Assembly (NCBI GenBank): GCA_900768845.1
Contig: CAAGEK010000073.1
Location: 1-64,000, forward strand
DNA length: 64,000 bases
Origin: Alphaproteobacteria bacterium
Lineage (GTDB): Bacteria; Pseudomonadota; Alphaproteobacteria; CAAGCB01; CAG-977
Reading direction: 5' to 3'
This document shows positions 23,268 to 32,674 of the stretch, piece by piece. The number at the start of each line of letters is the position of its first letter. Position 1 is the first letter of the stretch. The position numbers and the translations under genes were made by a program. The notes beneath the pieces were generated by a model. That model ran no database searches. It was not told the origin of the DNA and saw nothing but the letters and a program-made list of their open reading frames with translations.

Positions 23268-26200
23268 CTATTTTGTTTCTTCAGCCAAAGACGCCATCTT
23301 TTCCATCAGTTTCCTCATCCCTTTCATACGATCCTGCGGCGTTTCCCAAACACGCATATAAACGATTTTCTGATCAGGCCGGATTTTGGCCGTACCGCAA
23401 TTTTGCGCAATGAATTTAACAAGTCCCGCAGGATTTGGAAAGACGTTGTTGCGCAAAGAAACAACCGCCCCTTTGGGACCGGCTTCCAGCTTTTCGACGT
23501 TGGCGCGGCGGCACAGCGTTTTTATCGCAATGATTTCCAACAGGTTTTCCACTTCGACAGGCAAAGTGCCGAACCGGTCGACCATTTCCGCCGCCAGCCC
23601 TTCGATTTCGGAAATATCGGCGATTTCCGCCAAACGGCGGTAAAGCCCCATGCGCACATTCAAATCGCGAATGTACGTTTCGGGAATCAAAACGGGCATT
23701 CCCGCCGTGATTTGAGGCGACCAGCCGCTTTCCCCCTCACCGTCGGGGCTGTCGCCGCGTTTTGCTTCGGCGACGGCTTCTTCCAACATATGCTGGTACA
23801 GTTCGACGCCGACTTCCCGAATATGGCCGGATTGCTCTTCGCCCAAAAGGTTACCCGCCCCGCGGATGTCCAAATCGTGGCTCGCCAAAGTAAATCCCGC
23901 GCCCAAAGTGTCAAGCTTTTGCATCACTTCCATACGTTTTTGAGCCGTTTTCCCGATTTTCTGGCGCGCCGGCAAAGTCAGATACGCGTAAGCCCGCGTT
24001 TTGCCGCGGCCGACACGTCCGCGCAACTGGTAAAGTTGTGCCAGACCGAACATATCGGCGCGGTGGATGATCATCGTATTGACCGAAGGCATATCCAACC
24101 CCGATTCAATAATCGTCGTCGACAGCAACACATCATATTTTTTATCGGCGAACGCGGTCATGATGTCTTCCAATTCCGTCGGAGCCATCCGTCCGTGCGC
24201 CGCCACGACTTTGATTTCCGGAACGATACGGTGCAACGTTTTCAAAACGTCGTCCATATCCGAAATGCGCGGACATACATAAAAAGTCTGCCCTCCCCGC
24301 AAATGTTCGCGCATCAACGCTTCGCGGATGATAACGGGATCGAAAGGCAGGACGAACGTCCTGACGGCCAAACGGTCGACGGGCGGCGTCGCGATGACGC
24401 TCAGCTCGCGAACCCCCGTCAACGCCATTTGAAGCGTTCGGGGAATGGGCGTCGCCGTTAATGTCAGAACATGGACGTTCGCCTTGAGTTGTTTTAATCT
24501 TTCCTTATGCGCAACGCCGAAATGCTGTTCTTCGTCAACGATCAACAACCCCAGATTTTTAAATTCGATGCTTTTTGACAACAAAGCGTGCGTTCCGACG
24601 ACAACATCCAAAGTCCCGTTCGCCGCTTCTTTTTTAACGGCGGCCGTTTTCGACGCTCCGACCAAACGGGAAAGCATTCCGACGCGCACCGGAAAGCCCG
24701 CCAAGCGTTTGACAAAAGTTTCATAGTGCTGTCTGGCCAACAAAGTCGTCGGTACGACGACGGCGACCTGAACGCCGTTCATCGCCGCGACGAAGGCGGC
24801 GCGCAACGCGACTTCGGTCTTTCCGAAACCGACGTCGCCGCAAACGAGCCTGTCCATCGGACGGCCTTCGGTCAAATCGGACAGAACGTCGGCGATGCTT
24901 TTGTCCTGATCTTCGGTTTCCGCATAAGGGAAACGGGCGCAGAAATCATCATAGACGCCTTCGGGCGCAAGCAACTTTTCCGCCGGACGCAAATACCGCT
25001 CCGCCGCGATTTTTATCAACGCTTCGGCCATGTCGCGGATGCGTTTTTTCAGTTTGGCCTTGCGCGCCTGCCATGCTTTTCCGCCCAGTTTGTCCAGCGG
25101 GACGCCGCCTTGTTCCGATCCGTATCGGGACAAGACCTCGATGTTTTCGACGGGAACGAACAGTTTGTCATCATCGGCGTAAACGACGCACAAACAATCG
25201 TGAGGGGCTCCTCCGACCTGCAAAGTCGCCAAGCCCTGATACCGTCCGATGCCGTGATCGATATGAACGACCAAATCCCCTTCGTTCAATGCGGAAATGT
25301 CGGAAATGAATCCGTCCCCGCGTTTTTTGCGACGAACGGGACGCGCCAGACGGTCGCCCAGTATGTCGGTTTCGGAAATGATGCAGAACTTTTCCGTTTT
25401 AAATCCCTGCTCCAACGGCAAAACGACAAAGGCGGCGGAACGTTCGTCCGATTTCAGGGCTTCGTCCCATCCGTCCGCGAAAACCAACGGAGTGCCGCGG
25501 TCGCGCAACAATCCGGCGATACGGTCACGCGATCCCGCCGAATACGCCGCCAAAACGACTTTGCGCCCTTCCCGCCTTTCTTCATTCAAGTACGTCCGCA
25601 CCGCTTCATAAACATCCGCATCGGGCAAAGAGCGTTCCGCGGAAAAGTCTTTTCCGTGACGGCCGCCCGCATCGACCGTTCCTTTGGCGTCGGGCGGCGG
25701 GCAAAACGGAAACAGGCTGTAAACAGCACGGGACAGCAGATGGCGTTGAAATTCGTCCTTTGTCAGGAACATCCGTTCCACGGGCACGGGATGGTAAACG
25801 ATGCCGCCTTCCGACAATCCGCTTTTTTCGGCGTCCTTGCGTGCGTCATAAAATTCTTGAATTTGTTCAAAGCGGGCGTCGGCGGCTTCTTCGGCCTGAT
25901 AATCCGAAGAAACCACGGCATCGGGAACAAAAGCGAACACCGTGTCCGTCCCTTCATGAAACAGGGGCAACCAATGTTCCATTCCCTGAAAACGGCGTCC
26001 TTCGGAAATGCTTTCATACAAAGCGTCGTTCACGCCTCCGCCGAACAGCTCGCGGTAATTCGTGCGAAATCGGGATACGGCTTCGGCGTCCAGAGCAACC
26101 TCGCTGACCGGTTTGAAGGAAAAACGGTCGAGGTTGCCCGTCGTGCGCTGGGTCATCGGATCGAACGTGCGGATGCTTTCCAGTTCGTCGCCGAACAGAT

Positions 26201-26735
26201 CGAGGCGCAACGGTTCGGGGTGTCCCGGGGCAAAAACGTCGATAATTCCGCCGCGGACGGCATACTCTCCGGCCTCCATGACCTGTTCGGCGCGAATGTA
26301 CCCGTTGCGTTCCAGAAAAGTGTGAAAAGCTTTCTCATCAAACGGCTTTCCGGCTTCCGCGTTCAAAGAAGCCTTGAAGAAATCCGTCGGCGGGACGCGT
26401 TGCAAAACGGCGTTTACGGTCGTCAACACCAATCTGGGGGCTTTTCCCTTTCCCTGATGCAATCGGGTCAGGGTTTCCAAGCGTTTCGCCACAATGTCGG
26501 CATTCGGGGAAACACGGTCGTACGGCACGGTGTCCCATGCCGGAAGGGTCAGAACGTCCACGTCGGGAGCGAAAAACGCCGTTTCCGCCGCCAGATCCGC
26601 CAACCTGAGGTCGTCGCGGCAAATATGCAAAACGTCGCCCGTCCGTCGCGCTTCCTCCGCCAAAACCAAAGCGGAAAAACCGTCGGGAACGCCCGCCAGA
26701 AGATGCCTTTCGGCTTTTTTTGAAAATCTCAGCAT
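23268..26735 (-). CDS. mfd: Transcription-repair coupling factor Mfd
   Basis: Mfd removes RNA polymerase stalled at lesions and recruits UvrA. The 1155-aa product has the UvrB-like N-terminal module (about 1-340), the RNA-polymerase-interacting domain (LSRYGSEQGGVPLDKLGGKAW near 500-560), and the RecG-like translocase. The translocase shows Walker A CGDVGFGKTEVAL, motif II VDEEQHFGV and LTLTATPIPRTLQMAL. The TRG motif is followed by the C-terminal UvrA-mimic inhibitory domain. ATG 26735 matches the family start; an upstream in-frame extension was not used. It is divergent from recG with about 90 bases between, so both promoters share the gap. Confidence 0.96.
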   Translation of the reverse strand: MLRFSKKAERHLLAGVPDGFSALVLAEEARRTGDVLHICRDDLRLADLAAETAFFAPDVDVLTLPAWDTVPYDRVSPNADIVAKRLETLTRLHQGKGKAPRLVLTTVNAVLQRVPPTDFFKASLNAEAGKPFDEKAFHTFLERNGYIRAEQVMEAGEYAVRGGIIDVFAPGHPEPLRLDLFGDELESIRTFDPMTQRTTGNLDRFSFKPVSEVALDAEAVSRFRTNYRELFGGGVNDALYESISEGRRFQGMEHWLPLFHEGTDTVFAFVPDAVVSSDYQAEEAADARFEQIQEFYDARKDAEKSGLSEGGIVYHPVPVERMFLTKDEFQRHLLSRAVYSLFPFCPPPDAKGTVDAGGRHGKDFSAERSLPDADVYEAVRTYLNEERREGRKVVLAAYSAGSRDRIAGLLRDRGTPLVFADGWDEALKSDERSAAFVVLPLEQGFKTEKFCIISETDILGDRLARPVRRKKRGDGFISDISALNEGDLVVHIDHGIGRYQGLATLQVGGAPHDCLCVVYADDDKLFVPVENIEVLSRYGSEQGGVPLDKLGGKAWQARKAKLKKRIRDMAEALIKIAAERYLRPAEKLLAPEGVYDDFCARFPYAETEDQDKSIADVLSDLTEGRPMDRLVCGDVGFGKTEVALRAAFVAAMNGVQVAVVVPTTLLARQHYETFVKRLAGFPVRVGMLSRLVGASKTAAVKKEAANGTLDVVVGTHALLSKSIEFKNLGLLIVDEEQHFGVAHKERLKQLKANVHVLTLTATPIPRTLQMALTGVRELSVIATPPVDRLAVRTFVLPFDPVIIREALMREHLRGGQTFYVCPRISDMDDVLKTLHRIVPEIKVVAAHGRMAPTELEDIMTAFADKKYDVLLSTTIIESGLDMPSVNTMIIHRADMFGLAQLYQLRGRVGRGKTRAYAYLTLPARQKIGKTAQKRMEVMQKLDTLGAGFTLASHDLDIRGAGNLLGEEQSGHIREVGVELYQHMLEEAVAEAKRGDSPDGEGESGWSPQITAGMPVLIPETYIRDLNVRMGLYRRLAEIADISEIEGLAAEMVDRFGTLPVEVENLLEIIAIKTLCRRANVEKLEAGPKGAVVSLRNNVFPNPAGLVKFIAQNCGTAKIRPDQKIVYMRVWETPQDRMKGMRKLMEKMASLAEETK

Positions 26736-26822
26736 TTTTTGAACTTGCCCCAAATCGGAGGTTACGTCATAAATACAATATAGAGTTCGGAAAATCACTT
26801 CTTTTTTTCAGGAAAAAACGCA

Positions 26823-28916
26823 ATGCGTCCGGAAATTCTGTTCCCGTATTTTTCGGGGTTGGAAACATTGGCCGGCATCGGCAAAAAAACGGCGGCTTTA
26901 TGCGAAAAACTTTGCGGTTCGTCGGTTGTAGACCTGTTGTTTCACATGCCGAACGGCATTATCGACCGCAGACTGAAAACAAAAATCGCCGACGCACCCG
27001 ACGGCGCGATTGTCACGGTCGAAGCCGCGGCCGTCGAGCATATCGCGCCGAGGACGCGCAAAAGCCCTTATAAAGTCGTGTGTCAGGATAAAGACGGCTC
27101 GACGCTTTGCGTGATTTTTTTCCATGCGTACGGCGATTATCCCGCAAAAGCCCTGCCCGTCGGGGAGCCGCGTCTGATCAGCGGGAAGATGGAGCGATCC
27201 GGAACGCAAAACGCTCAAGCGCAGATGTTGCATCCCGATTACATCGTCCCCGTTGTCGATGCGGCGAAAATTCCGGCCATCGAATGTGTTTATCCTCTGA
27301 CTGCCGGATTGTCCGGCAAAGTCTTGAACAAGGCCGTCAGGTGCGCTTTGGAAAAAATCCCGCCCCTTCCCGAATGGCAGGATGCGGAAATGATGCGTCT
27401 TGAAAAACGCGAAAGCTTCGCGGCGTCGTTGAAAACGTTGCATATGCCCGAAAACGGGGACGATTTAAGCAAAACAGCCTGTGCAAAAGGGCGGTTGGCT
27501 TATGACGAGCTGTTGGCCAACCAACTGGCTTTGTGTCTTGTTCGCCGGAATATGCGCCGCTTGTCGGGGCGGAGCGTTAAATCCGACGGCCGTCTGAGAA
27601 AGGAAATTTTAAAGTCTTTGCCGTTTTCGCTGACGAGTGCGCAAAACAGGGTGATTGCGGAAATCGATCGGGATATGGCCGATCCGTCGCGGATGTTGCG
27701 TTTGGTTCAGGGCGACGTCGGCAGCGGCAAGACCATTGTCGCTCTTTTTGCCGCTTTGAATGCCGTCGAAGCGGGATTTCAGGCCGCTTTGATGGCTCCG
27801 ACGGACATTTTGGCCAACCAGCATTTTGAAAAAATATCGAAGCTTGCGGCCAAAGCGGGTATCGGATGCGTTTTACTGACCGGAAAAAACAAAGGAAAGC
27901 GGCGCGAAGAAATCTTGGCCGAAATCCGTTCGGGAAAAGCCGGAATCATTATCGGCACGCACGCTTTGTTTCAAAACGACGTGGTTTTTAAAGACCTTGC
28001 CTTGACCATTATCGACGAACAGCACAAATTCGGCGTTCATCAGCGGTTGGCTTTGTCAGCCAAAGGATTCGCCGGCGATATGCTGGTTATGACGGCGACG
28101 CCCATTCCCCGCACGCTGGCTTTGACGTACTACGGCGATATGGAAGTCAGCCGCATTGACGAACTGCCTGCCGGAAGGAAACCCGTTACGACCCGCGTTT
28201 TGCCCAATACGCGTCTGGACGACGTGGCGGCCGCCCTTTCACGCACTTTGGCGGGCGGGAACAAAGCTTATTGGGTTTGCCCGCTGGTCGAAGAAAGCGA
28301 AAAAACGGATTTGGCCGCCGCGCAGGAAAGGTTCGAGTATCTCAAAGCCCGCTTTGGCGACCGCGTGGTTCTGGCTCACGGCCGGATGAAGGCGGCGGAC
28401 AAAGAAGAAGCCATGCGCCGTTTCGCCGAAGGGGGAGCGGATATTCTGGTCGCCACGACGGTCATAGAAGTCGGCGTTGACGTGCCCGCGGCAACGGTGA
28501 TGGTCGTTGAACACGCCGAACGGTTCGGGTTGGCACAGCTGCATCAGCTCAGAGGCCGCGTCGGACGCGGTGAAAAAGAATCATCCTGTTTGTTGTTGTA
28601 TGCCGATCCGTTGTCCGAAACGGCAAAAGCAAGATTGAAGGTCATGCGCGAAACGCAGGACGGCTTTTTAATCGCCGAAGAGGATTTGAACCTGCGCGGT
28701 GCGGGCGAAGTGCTCGGGACGAAACAAAGCGGTATGGAAGAATTTAAAATCGCCGATTTGTCTGTTCACGGCGATTTACTGAAAACCGCCCGCAACGATG
28801 CAAAATATGTTATGAATATTGATCCGGAATTGCAAACACCCCGCGGAAAGGCTTTGCGTTTGCTGTTGTATTTATTCCGGAAGGATGAAGCCGTCAAAAC
28901 CCTGCGGTCGGGGTGA
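26823..28916 (+). CDS. recG: ATP-dependent DNA helicase RecG
   Basis: RecG regresses stalled replication forks and branch-migrates Holliday junctions. The 697-aa protein has an N-terminal wedge/OB domain (about 1-250: LAGIGKKTAALCEKLCG, PDGAIVTVEAAAVEH) and a SF2 helicase core. The core has Walker A QGDVGSGKTIVAL, motif II IDEQHKFGVHQR, TATPIPRTLALTYYGDME, motif VI HQLRGRVGRGEKESSCLLLY, and the TRG-like end RGAGEVLGTKQSG. AGGA precedes the ATG. Length and all motifs are normal. Confidence 0.96.
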   Translation: MRPEILFPYFSGLETLAGIGKKTAALCEKLCGSSVVDLLFHMPNGIIDRRLKTKIADAPDGAIVTVEAAAVEHIAPRTRKSPYKVVCQDKDGSTLCVIFFHAYGDYPAKALPVGEPRLISGKMERSGTQNAQAQMLHPDYIVPVVDAAKIPAIECVYPLTAGLSGKVLNKAVRCALEKIPPLPEWQDAEMMRLEKRESFAASLKTLHMPENGDDLSKTACAKGRLAYDELLANQLALCLVRRNMRRLSGRSVKSDGRLRKEILKSLPFSLTSAQNRVIAEIDRDMADPSRMLRLVQGDVGSGKTIVALFAALNAVEAGFQAALMAPTDILANQHFEKISKLAAKAGIGCVLLTGKNKGKRREEILAEIRSGKAGIIIGTHALFQNDVVFKDLALTIIDEQHKFGVHQRLALSAKGFAGDMLVMTATPIPRTLALTYYGDMEVSRIDELPAGRKPVTTRVLPNTRLDDVAAALSRTLAGGNKAYWVCPLVEESEKTDLAAAQERFEYLKARFGDRVVLAHGRMKAADKEEAMRRFAEGGADILVATTVIEVGVDVPAATVMVVEHAERFGLAQLHQLRGRVGRGEKESSCLLLYADPLSETAKARLKVMRETQDGFLIAEEDLNLRGAGEVLGTKQSGMEEFKIADLSVHGDLLKTARNDAKYVMNIDPELQTPRGKALRLLLYLFRKDEAVKTLRSG

Positions 28917-29015
28917 AAAGGGATATTCTTCATACATATCGGCAGGTACTTCGCCCTGTGGTCGGAATGGAAAAGAGCTTTTCCCCCCCTTCCCGTCCGA
29001 ATAAAGGCAAACGGC

Positions 29016-29603
29016 TTATTGCGCTTCATACCGGTCTGCAATTTCTTCGGCAAGTAAAGTCGCGGAAACGGCCTCTGTGCATATCTGTTTGATTTCTTCG
29101 TTTTCCAATCCCGACAAAGATGCCAAAGAAGCGATGTGCTCACCTTTACCGGAACGGGCTTCGGCACGCAAAGCGTCATAATTCCTTAAAATGAAGCGGC
29201 GGATTTCTTTTTTGGTCATCTCTTCTCTGCGCACTTCCTTTGCGTCGCGCACCATATTTATGTAATAGCTGTTCGGCGCATATTCCCAAAGTCCGCCGGT
29301 CGTTAAATCTGTCGTAAAACCTTCAATGCTGGTAATGTTTCCGAGTGCTGCCACATTAAAAGAAGAACCGAGAATAATGCGCCCGTCTTCATAACCATCT
29401 TTCTTTGCAATCAATTGTTTTTCGGAGCGTTCGCGCCGAGCTTGAAATATGCACGGCGTTTGACATACTTTGTTGCCGTTTTCAAAAATCGAAACGCCCT
29501 TAACGTTAGAATCAATTGTAATATTTTGCGTCGTGCCTCCGAAAACCGTTCCGCATCCGCCAAGCAATAAACAGCTTAACAGACTTAAGTGTGCTTTATT
29601 CAT
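29016..29603 (-). CDS. Lipoprotein, PEGA-like, 195 aa
   Basis: ATG 29603 follows AAGGAGATTGAATA. A lipobox (LSLLSCLLLGGC, acylated Cys near residue 17) marks it as a lipoprotein. The mature start (GTVFGGTTQNITIDSNVKGV followed by SIF) and CQTPCIFQARR resemble PEGA-type beta modules found in envelope lipoproteins. The C-terminal half is helical and charged (REEMTKKEIRRFILRNYDAL). Function is unknown. The transcript would start with a leader that can form a terminator (29633-29654) or a competing structure, so expression is probably conditional. The 28917-29015 gap to recG shows nothing. Confidence 0.72.
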   Translation of the reverse strand: MNKAHLSLLSCLLLGGCGTVFGGTTQNITIDSNVKGVSIFENGNKVCQTPCIFQARRERSEKQLIAKKDGYEDGRIILGSSFNVAALGNITSIEGFTTDLTTGGLWEYAPNSYYINMVRDAKEVRREEMTKKEIRRFILRNYDALRAEARSGKGEHIASLASLSGLENEEIKQICTEAVSATLLAEEIADRYEAQ

Positions 29604-29632
29604 TATTCAATCTCCTTTTTCGCCAAAGAAAA

Positions 29633-29777
29633 ACCGCCTTTGGTTAAAGGCGGTCGGGGAGTTGAACAATCATACGCAAAAAATGACCTTTCGGTTTTTA
29701 AGGGGAAATTCCCATTTTTTGAATGGGGAAACGCCCTCTGAACATAGCCGAAACTCCCCGACCGTAAACGATCGGGG
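29633..29777 (-). promoter_or_regulatory. Attenuator-like leader with mutually exclusive hairpins
   Basis: On the minus strand three pairings compete. Segment 1 (29777-29769, CCCCGATCG) pairs with segment 2 (29764-29756) around a TTTA loop. Segment 2 extended (29764-29752, CGGTCGGGGAGTT) is also exactly complementary to segment 3 (29663-29651, AACTCCCCGACCG). Segment 3 overlaps the first arm of a terminator stem, AAAGGCGGT / ACCGCCTTT (29654-29646 and 29641-29633 in plus coordinates), followed by TTTTCTTT. Between them lie a hairpin around CCCATTCAAAAAATGGG and a short ACC-GAAA-GGT stem-loop. This is the geometry of a transcription attenuator or riboswitch in front of the lipoprotein gene; no ligand or leader peptide is recognised. 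Confidence 0.5.
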
Positions 29778-30031
29778 ATAGAGTTCCGTTCCTGCAAACA
29801 AAGCGGGACAGATTACGACATTCTATCAATGCCGTTTTGCGTAAGAGCTGTTCAGGCTCCGAACCGCATGGTTCTGACTTTTATAAAAAGCTGTGACGGA
29901 GTGTATCCGAAAGCGGGGGAACGTTCAACAAAAAACGTCTATGGTAAAGATTTATTAAGCTTTTAGAGGTATCATAAAGTAAAGGAAAAGGCTGATTCTC
30001 TTAAAACGTTAAATTCCGATTTTTAAAAAAG

Positions 30032-30052
30032 CCGTGAAACATCCGTGAAACA
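30032..30052 (+). repeat. Tandem 10-mer repeat at a promoter
   Basis: CCGTGAAACA occurs at 30032-30041 and 30043-30052, both inside the loop of a 7-bp stem AAAGCCG (30028-30034) / CGGCTTT (30055-30061), directly before the -35 box at 30060. This could be a two-site operator. Confidence 0.45.
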
Positions 30053-30059
30053 ATCGGCT

Positions 30060-30089
30060 TTGATAAAAAATCATGGAAAGGGGTATACT
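30060..30089 (+). promoter_or_regulatory. Strong promoter-like site with no gene behind it
   Basis: TTGATA (30060-30065), an 18-base spacer, TATACT (30084-30089). No gene follows on this strand until 32675. An 18-codon frame (MNAGSDKCGSAIKFVSVR, ATG 30138-30140) has no clear ribosome binding site. A small RNA is possible. Confidence 0.4.
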
Positions 30090-31362
30090 ATCTTCTTACA
30101 CTTTTTACAGGATTTCATTCGGGTATCTTTTCATTTTATGAATGCCGGTTCGGATAAATGCGGAAGTGCAATAAAATTCGTTTCAGTTAGATGAATACGG
30201 CTTTCAGAAGATCGTCCGTTTAATTTTTTGTTTCGGAATCGAAATTCGGCGTTTCTGATGCGTCGCGACTTTTTTAGCAGTGAAAACGCGTTTTATCCGA
30301 TTGATGAACCGCTCCGACCGAGTTGAGGGATTAAAACTTTTAAGTGTTAATGGATTTCTCGATCGTCCGGCGTTTTGTAAAAACAAAGTGGAAACAGCCA
30401 TAAAAACAGTGAAATACATAAACACTAAATTATCTTAAGTATATATGAACGTATGTTAATGATTAAATTTCATAATATCGAACCGTTTTTTAATAAAATC
30501 ATGGAATCAGAGGGATGAAACCTTATATTTTTATTATCAATGCCTTAATGAAAAATTCCCGAAAAAGTTTTTATAATCCCTTTTAAAATGCTTGGGATGA
30601 TTTCACACAAACAGACATCCGAAAATTGATTTTTTAATTTTTTTATCCGGTTTCATATACATTTATTAATAGATAAAAAAACAAAATCATCTCTCAAACA
30701 GGGCGTCGCTGTGTTTTTTCTATAGAATCCCTGATTTCTTGCGTTACCAGAACATATTTTTAAGTTTGTTGAAAAATATGACGATATGTTAAACATCAGG
30801 AATGTCTTTTCTTTGATGACATCGGTTTTATACCGTTTTTTTTAAGCTGTACAGCCATAATTTCGTCATGGAAACAATCAGTATCCGAACGGTTCAAAGA
30901 GCGGGCGTCCCCGTTTGTCCGATGATCGGAGCGTTGCAAGGGAATATTCTTAATTATTGAAAATCGATTTATATATACAATTTTTAAAATTACCGCGCCG
31001 TCGAAAATTTTTGACTGTTGCACACACCGCTCCGCTTTGGTCCGGTTGCCTGAAAATATCGTTACGGTCATAAAAAAAAGTTTGCCGTCTCCCGTGTTTT
31101 TGTTCGGATTTTTTCGTCTTCTTTCCCCCCTGATTTTGGAATTTCACAAGGATAATAGACGACGCCATCCTTCGGATTTTAAATAAGAAAACGACCTGAC
31201 GCCAAAGAAACGATCAGCATGGAAACAATGAAAAGATTCCGCCGGAGCTTTTAATCCGCCAATGTAAGCGAACATCTGCAAGATAAAAAAACAGCAAAAA
31301 AATATGATTGTTTTATCGTTTCAGAAACGCAAAAAATATTACTGAAAGGTTAATTTTTTATA

Positions 31363-32505
31363 TTAACGCGTTTCAAGATATGCAACGGGATCGACCGCTT
31401 TCGTTCCCCGCCGGATTTCAAAATGCAGTTGCGCTTCCTTTACATTGCCGGTTTTTCCTGCTTTTGCCATGGCTTGCCCGCGTTTGACCGTCTGTCCGCG
31501 TTTAACCAGAAACTCCTTATTATGAGCATACGCGGTCATCCATCCGTCAGCGTGTTTAATCAACAGCAAATTGCCAAATCCTTTCAGTTCGTTTCCGGCA
31601 TATGCGACGACGCCGTTTTCGGCCGCACGAACGAAAGTCCCTTCCTCGACCTTGATATTGATTCCGTCGTTATGCCGCCCTGCTCCCGCCGAACCGAAAC
31701 GGGTTACAATTTTTCCTTTTAAAGGCCATGCGAATTTGCCTTTCGTCCTTGACGGCGGATCAGGCAACCGAACCGTGCTTTTCCGAGTGTTTTTCCGTTT
31801 TTGCGCAGGAATGTTTTTTACTTTGCTTTGTTTTGATGTTTTGCTTTTTGTTACTTGGCGTGTTTTTTGCGCTTTCGCATCCTTTTTTTTCGCCTTTTCG
31901 GCGTTTGATGAGGGTATCTTTTTCGCGGAATCCGTCAGACTCCGTTTCACAGGCGAAACAACGGCGGATTTCGCCGAAACAATCGTTCCCGGAAGCGACA
32001 AGACCTGATTCGGGAAAATGCTGTACGGCCAAGCAATGCCGTTATGCCTCGCCAAAGAACTCATATCTACGCCGTAACGCCTTGAAATACTGTAAATTGT
32101 GTCGCCTTTCGCCACGGTGTGGACGGCTGAACGGGGCAAATACAAGACCTGACCCGTCGACAGCAAAAACGGAGGTTTCAAGCCGTTTGTTTCGATTAAG
32201 GCTCTGATCGGCACGTTATACCGTCTGGACAGGGCGTAAACGGTATCCCCTTTTGCCACGGTCACCGAAGAATCCGTAGAGCGGGAAACATTGTCTGTCG
32301 TAGCAACTTGTTTTAACGGTAACGGATTTTCATTGACGACGGGCGCATTACGGTACGCCGGAGCGTTTGCCGCCCTGACTTCCGGCACATACGAAGCGGG
32401 AACGCGGTTTTGCACATACAAAGGCACGGAGTAGCCGCATCCCGACAATGCCAGCATCACCGCTCCCGCAACAACAAACCGGCCGACTTTGCGTCCGCTT
32501 TCCAT
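31363..32505 (-). CDS. nlpD: NlpD-like LysM / M23-fold lipoprotein
   Basis: NlpD-type proteins activate cell-wall amidases during septum splitting. The 380-aa protein has a lipoprotein signal (VVAGAVMLALSGC), two LysM peptidoglycan-binding repeats (about 65-110, VTVAKGDTVYALSRRYNVPI; about 115-160, HTVAKGDTIYSISRRYGVDM), a Lys/Ser-rich linker and a C-terminal M23 (LytM) domain (about 265-380). The metal ligands are degenerate: GRHNDGINI lacks the Asp of H-x-x-x-D, and the H-L-H motif reads QLHFEIR. This fits a non-catalytic activator. The start is taken at ATG 32505; a GTG seven codons upstream is possible. It is divergent from pepN. Confidence 0.85.
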   Translation of the reverse strand: MESGRKVGRFVVAGAVMLALSGCGYSVPLYVQNRVPASYVPEVRAANAPAYRNAPVVNENPLPLKQVATTDNVSRSTDSSVTVAKGDTVYALSRRYNVPIRALIETNGLKPPFLLSTGQVLYLPRSAVHTVAKGDTIYSISRRYGVDMSSLARHNGIAWPYSIFPNQVLSLPGTIVSAKSAVVSPVKRSLTDSAKKIPSSNAEKAKKKDAKAQKTRQVTKSKTSKQSKVKNIPAQKRKNTRKSTVRLPDPPSRTKGKFAWPLKGKIVTRFGSAGAGRHNDGINIKVEEGTFVRAAENGVVAYAGNELKGFGNLLLIKHADGWMTAYAHNKEFLVKRGQTVKRGQAMAKAGKTGNVKEAQLHFEIRRGTKAVDPVAYLETR

Positions 32506-32674
32506 TATTCCATTCTGTCCCGACACTATTCCAACTTTGCCCGATTATAAAATCACTTCGCTAATAAAAGGTTTAGAGTTTTCCGCTTTTCCGTTCTGTT
32601 TCCACTTTATTTTTACGGTGATTTTTTTGTACAATACCCGAAAAGTTTTTCAACAAATCGGGAAAGTCAGAAAA

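Larger units (their letters stand above)
29778..31362. other. Long A+T-rich gene-free region
   Basis: About 1.6 kb without a supported gene. Short frames (for example minus-strand 30204-30425 and 30796-31071) lack ribosome binding sites and recognisable families. A good plus-strand promoter (30060-30089) with tandem repeats just upstream is the clearest signal. The base composition is markedly lower in G+C than the flanking genes, suggesting decayed or acquired DNA. The stretch 30990-31130 could be degenerate transposase sequence, but I cannot support that. Confidence 0.5.

Noticed and set aside
24588..26723. A 711-codon plus-strand frame opposite mfd
   Set aside because: Antisense shadow of mfd; no motifs, and composition typical of reverse-frame reading.
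30204..31168. Minus-strand frames of 72-91 codons in the A+T-rich gap
   Set aside because: No ribosome binding sites, no recognisable domains and biased composition. Similarity to transposases could not be supported by eye.
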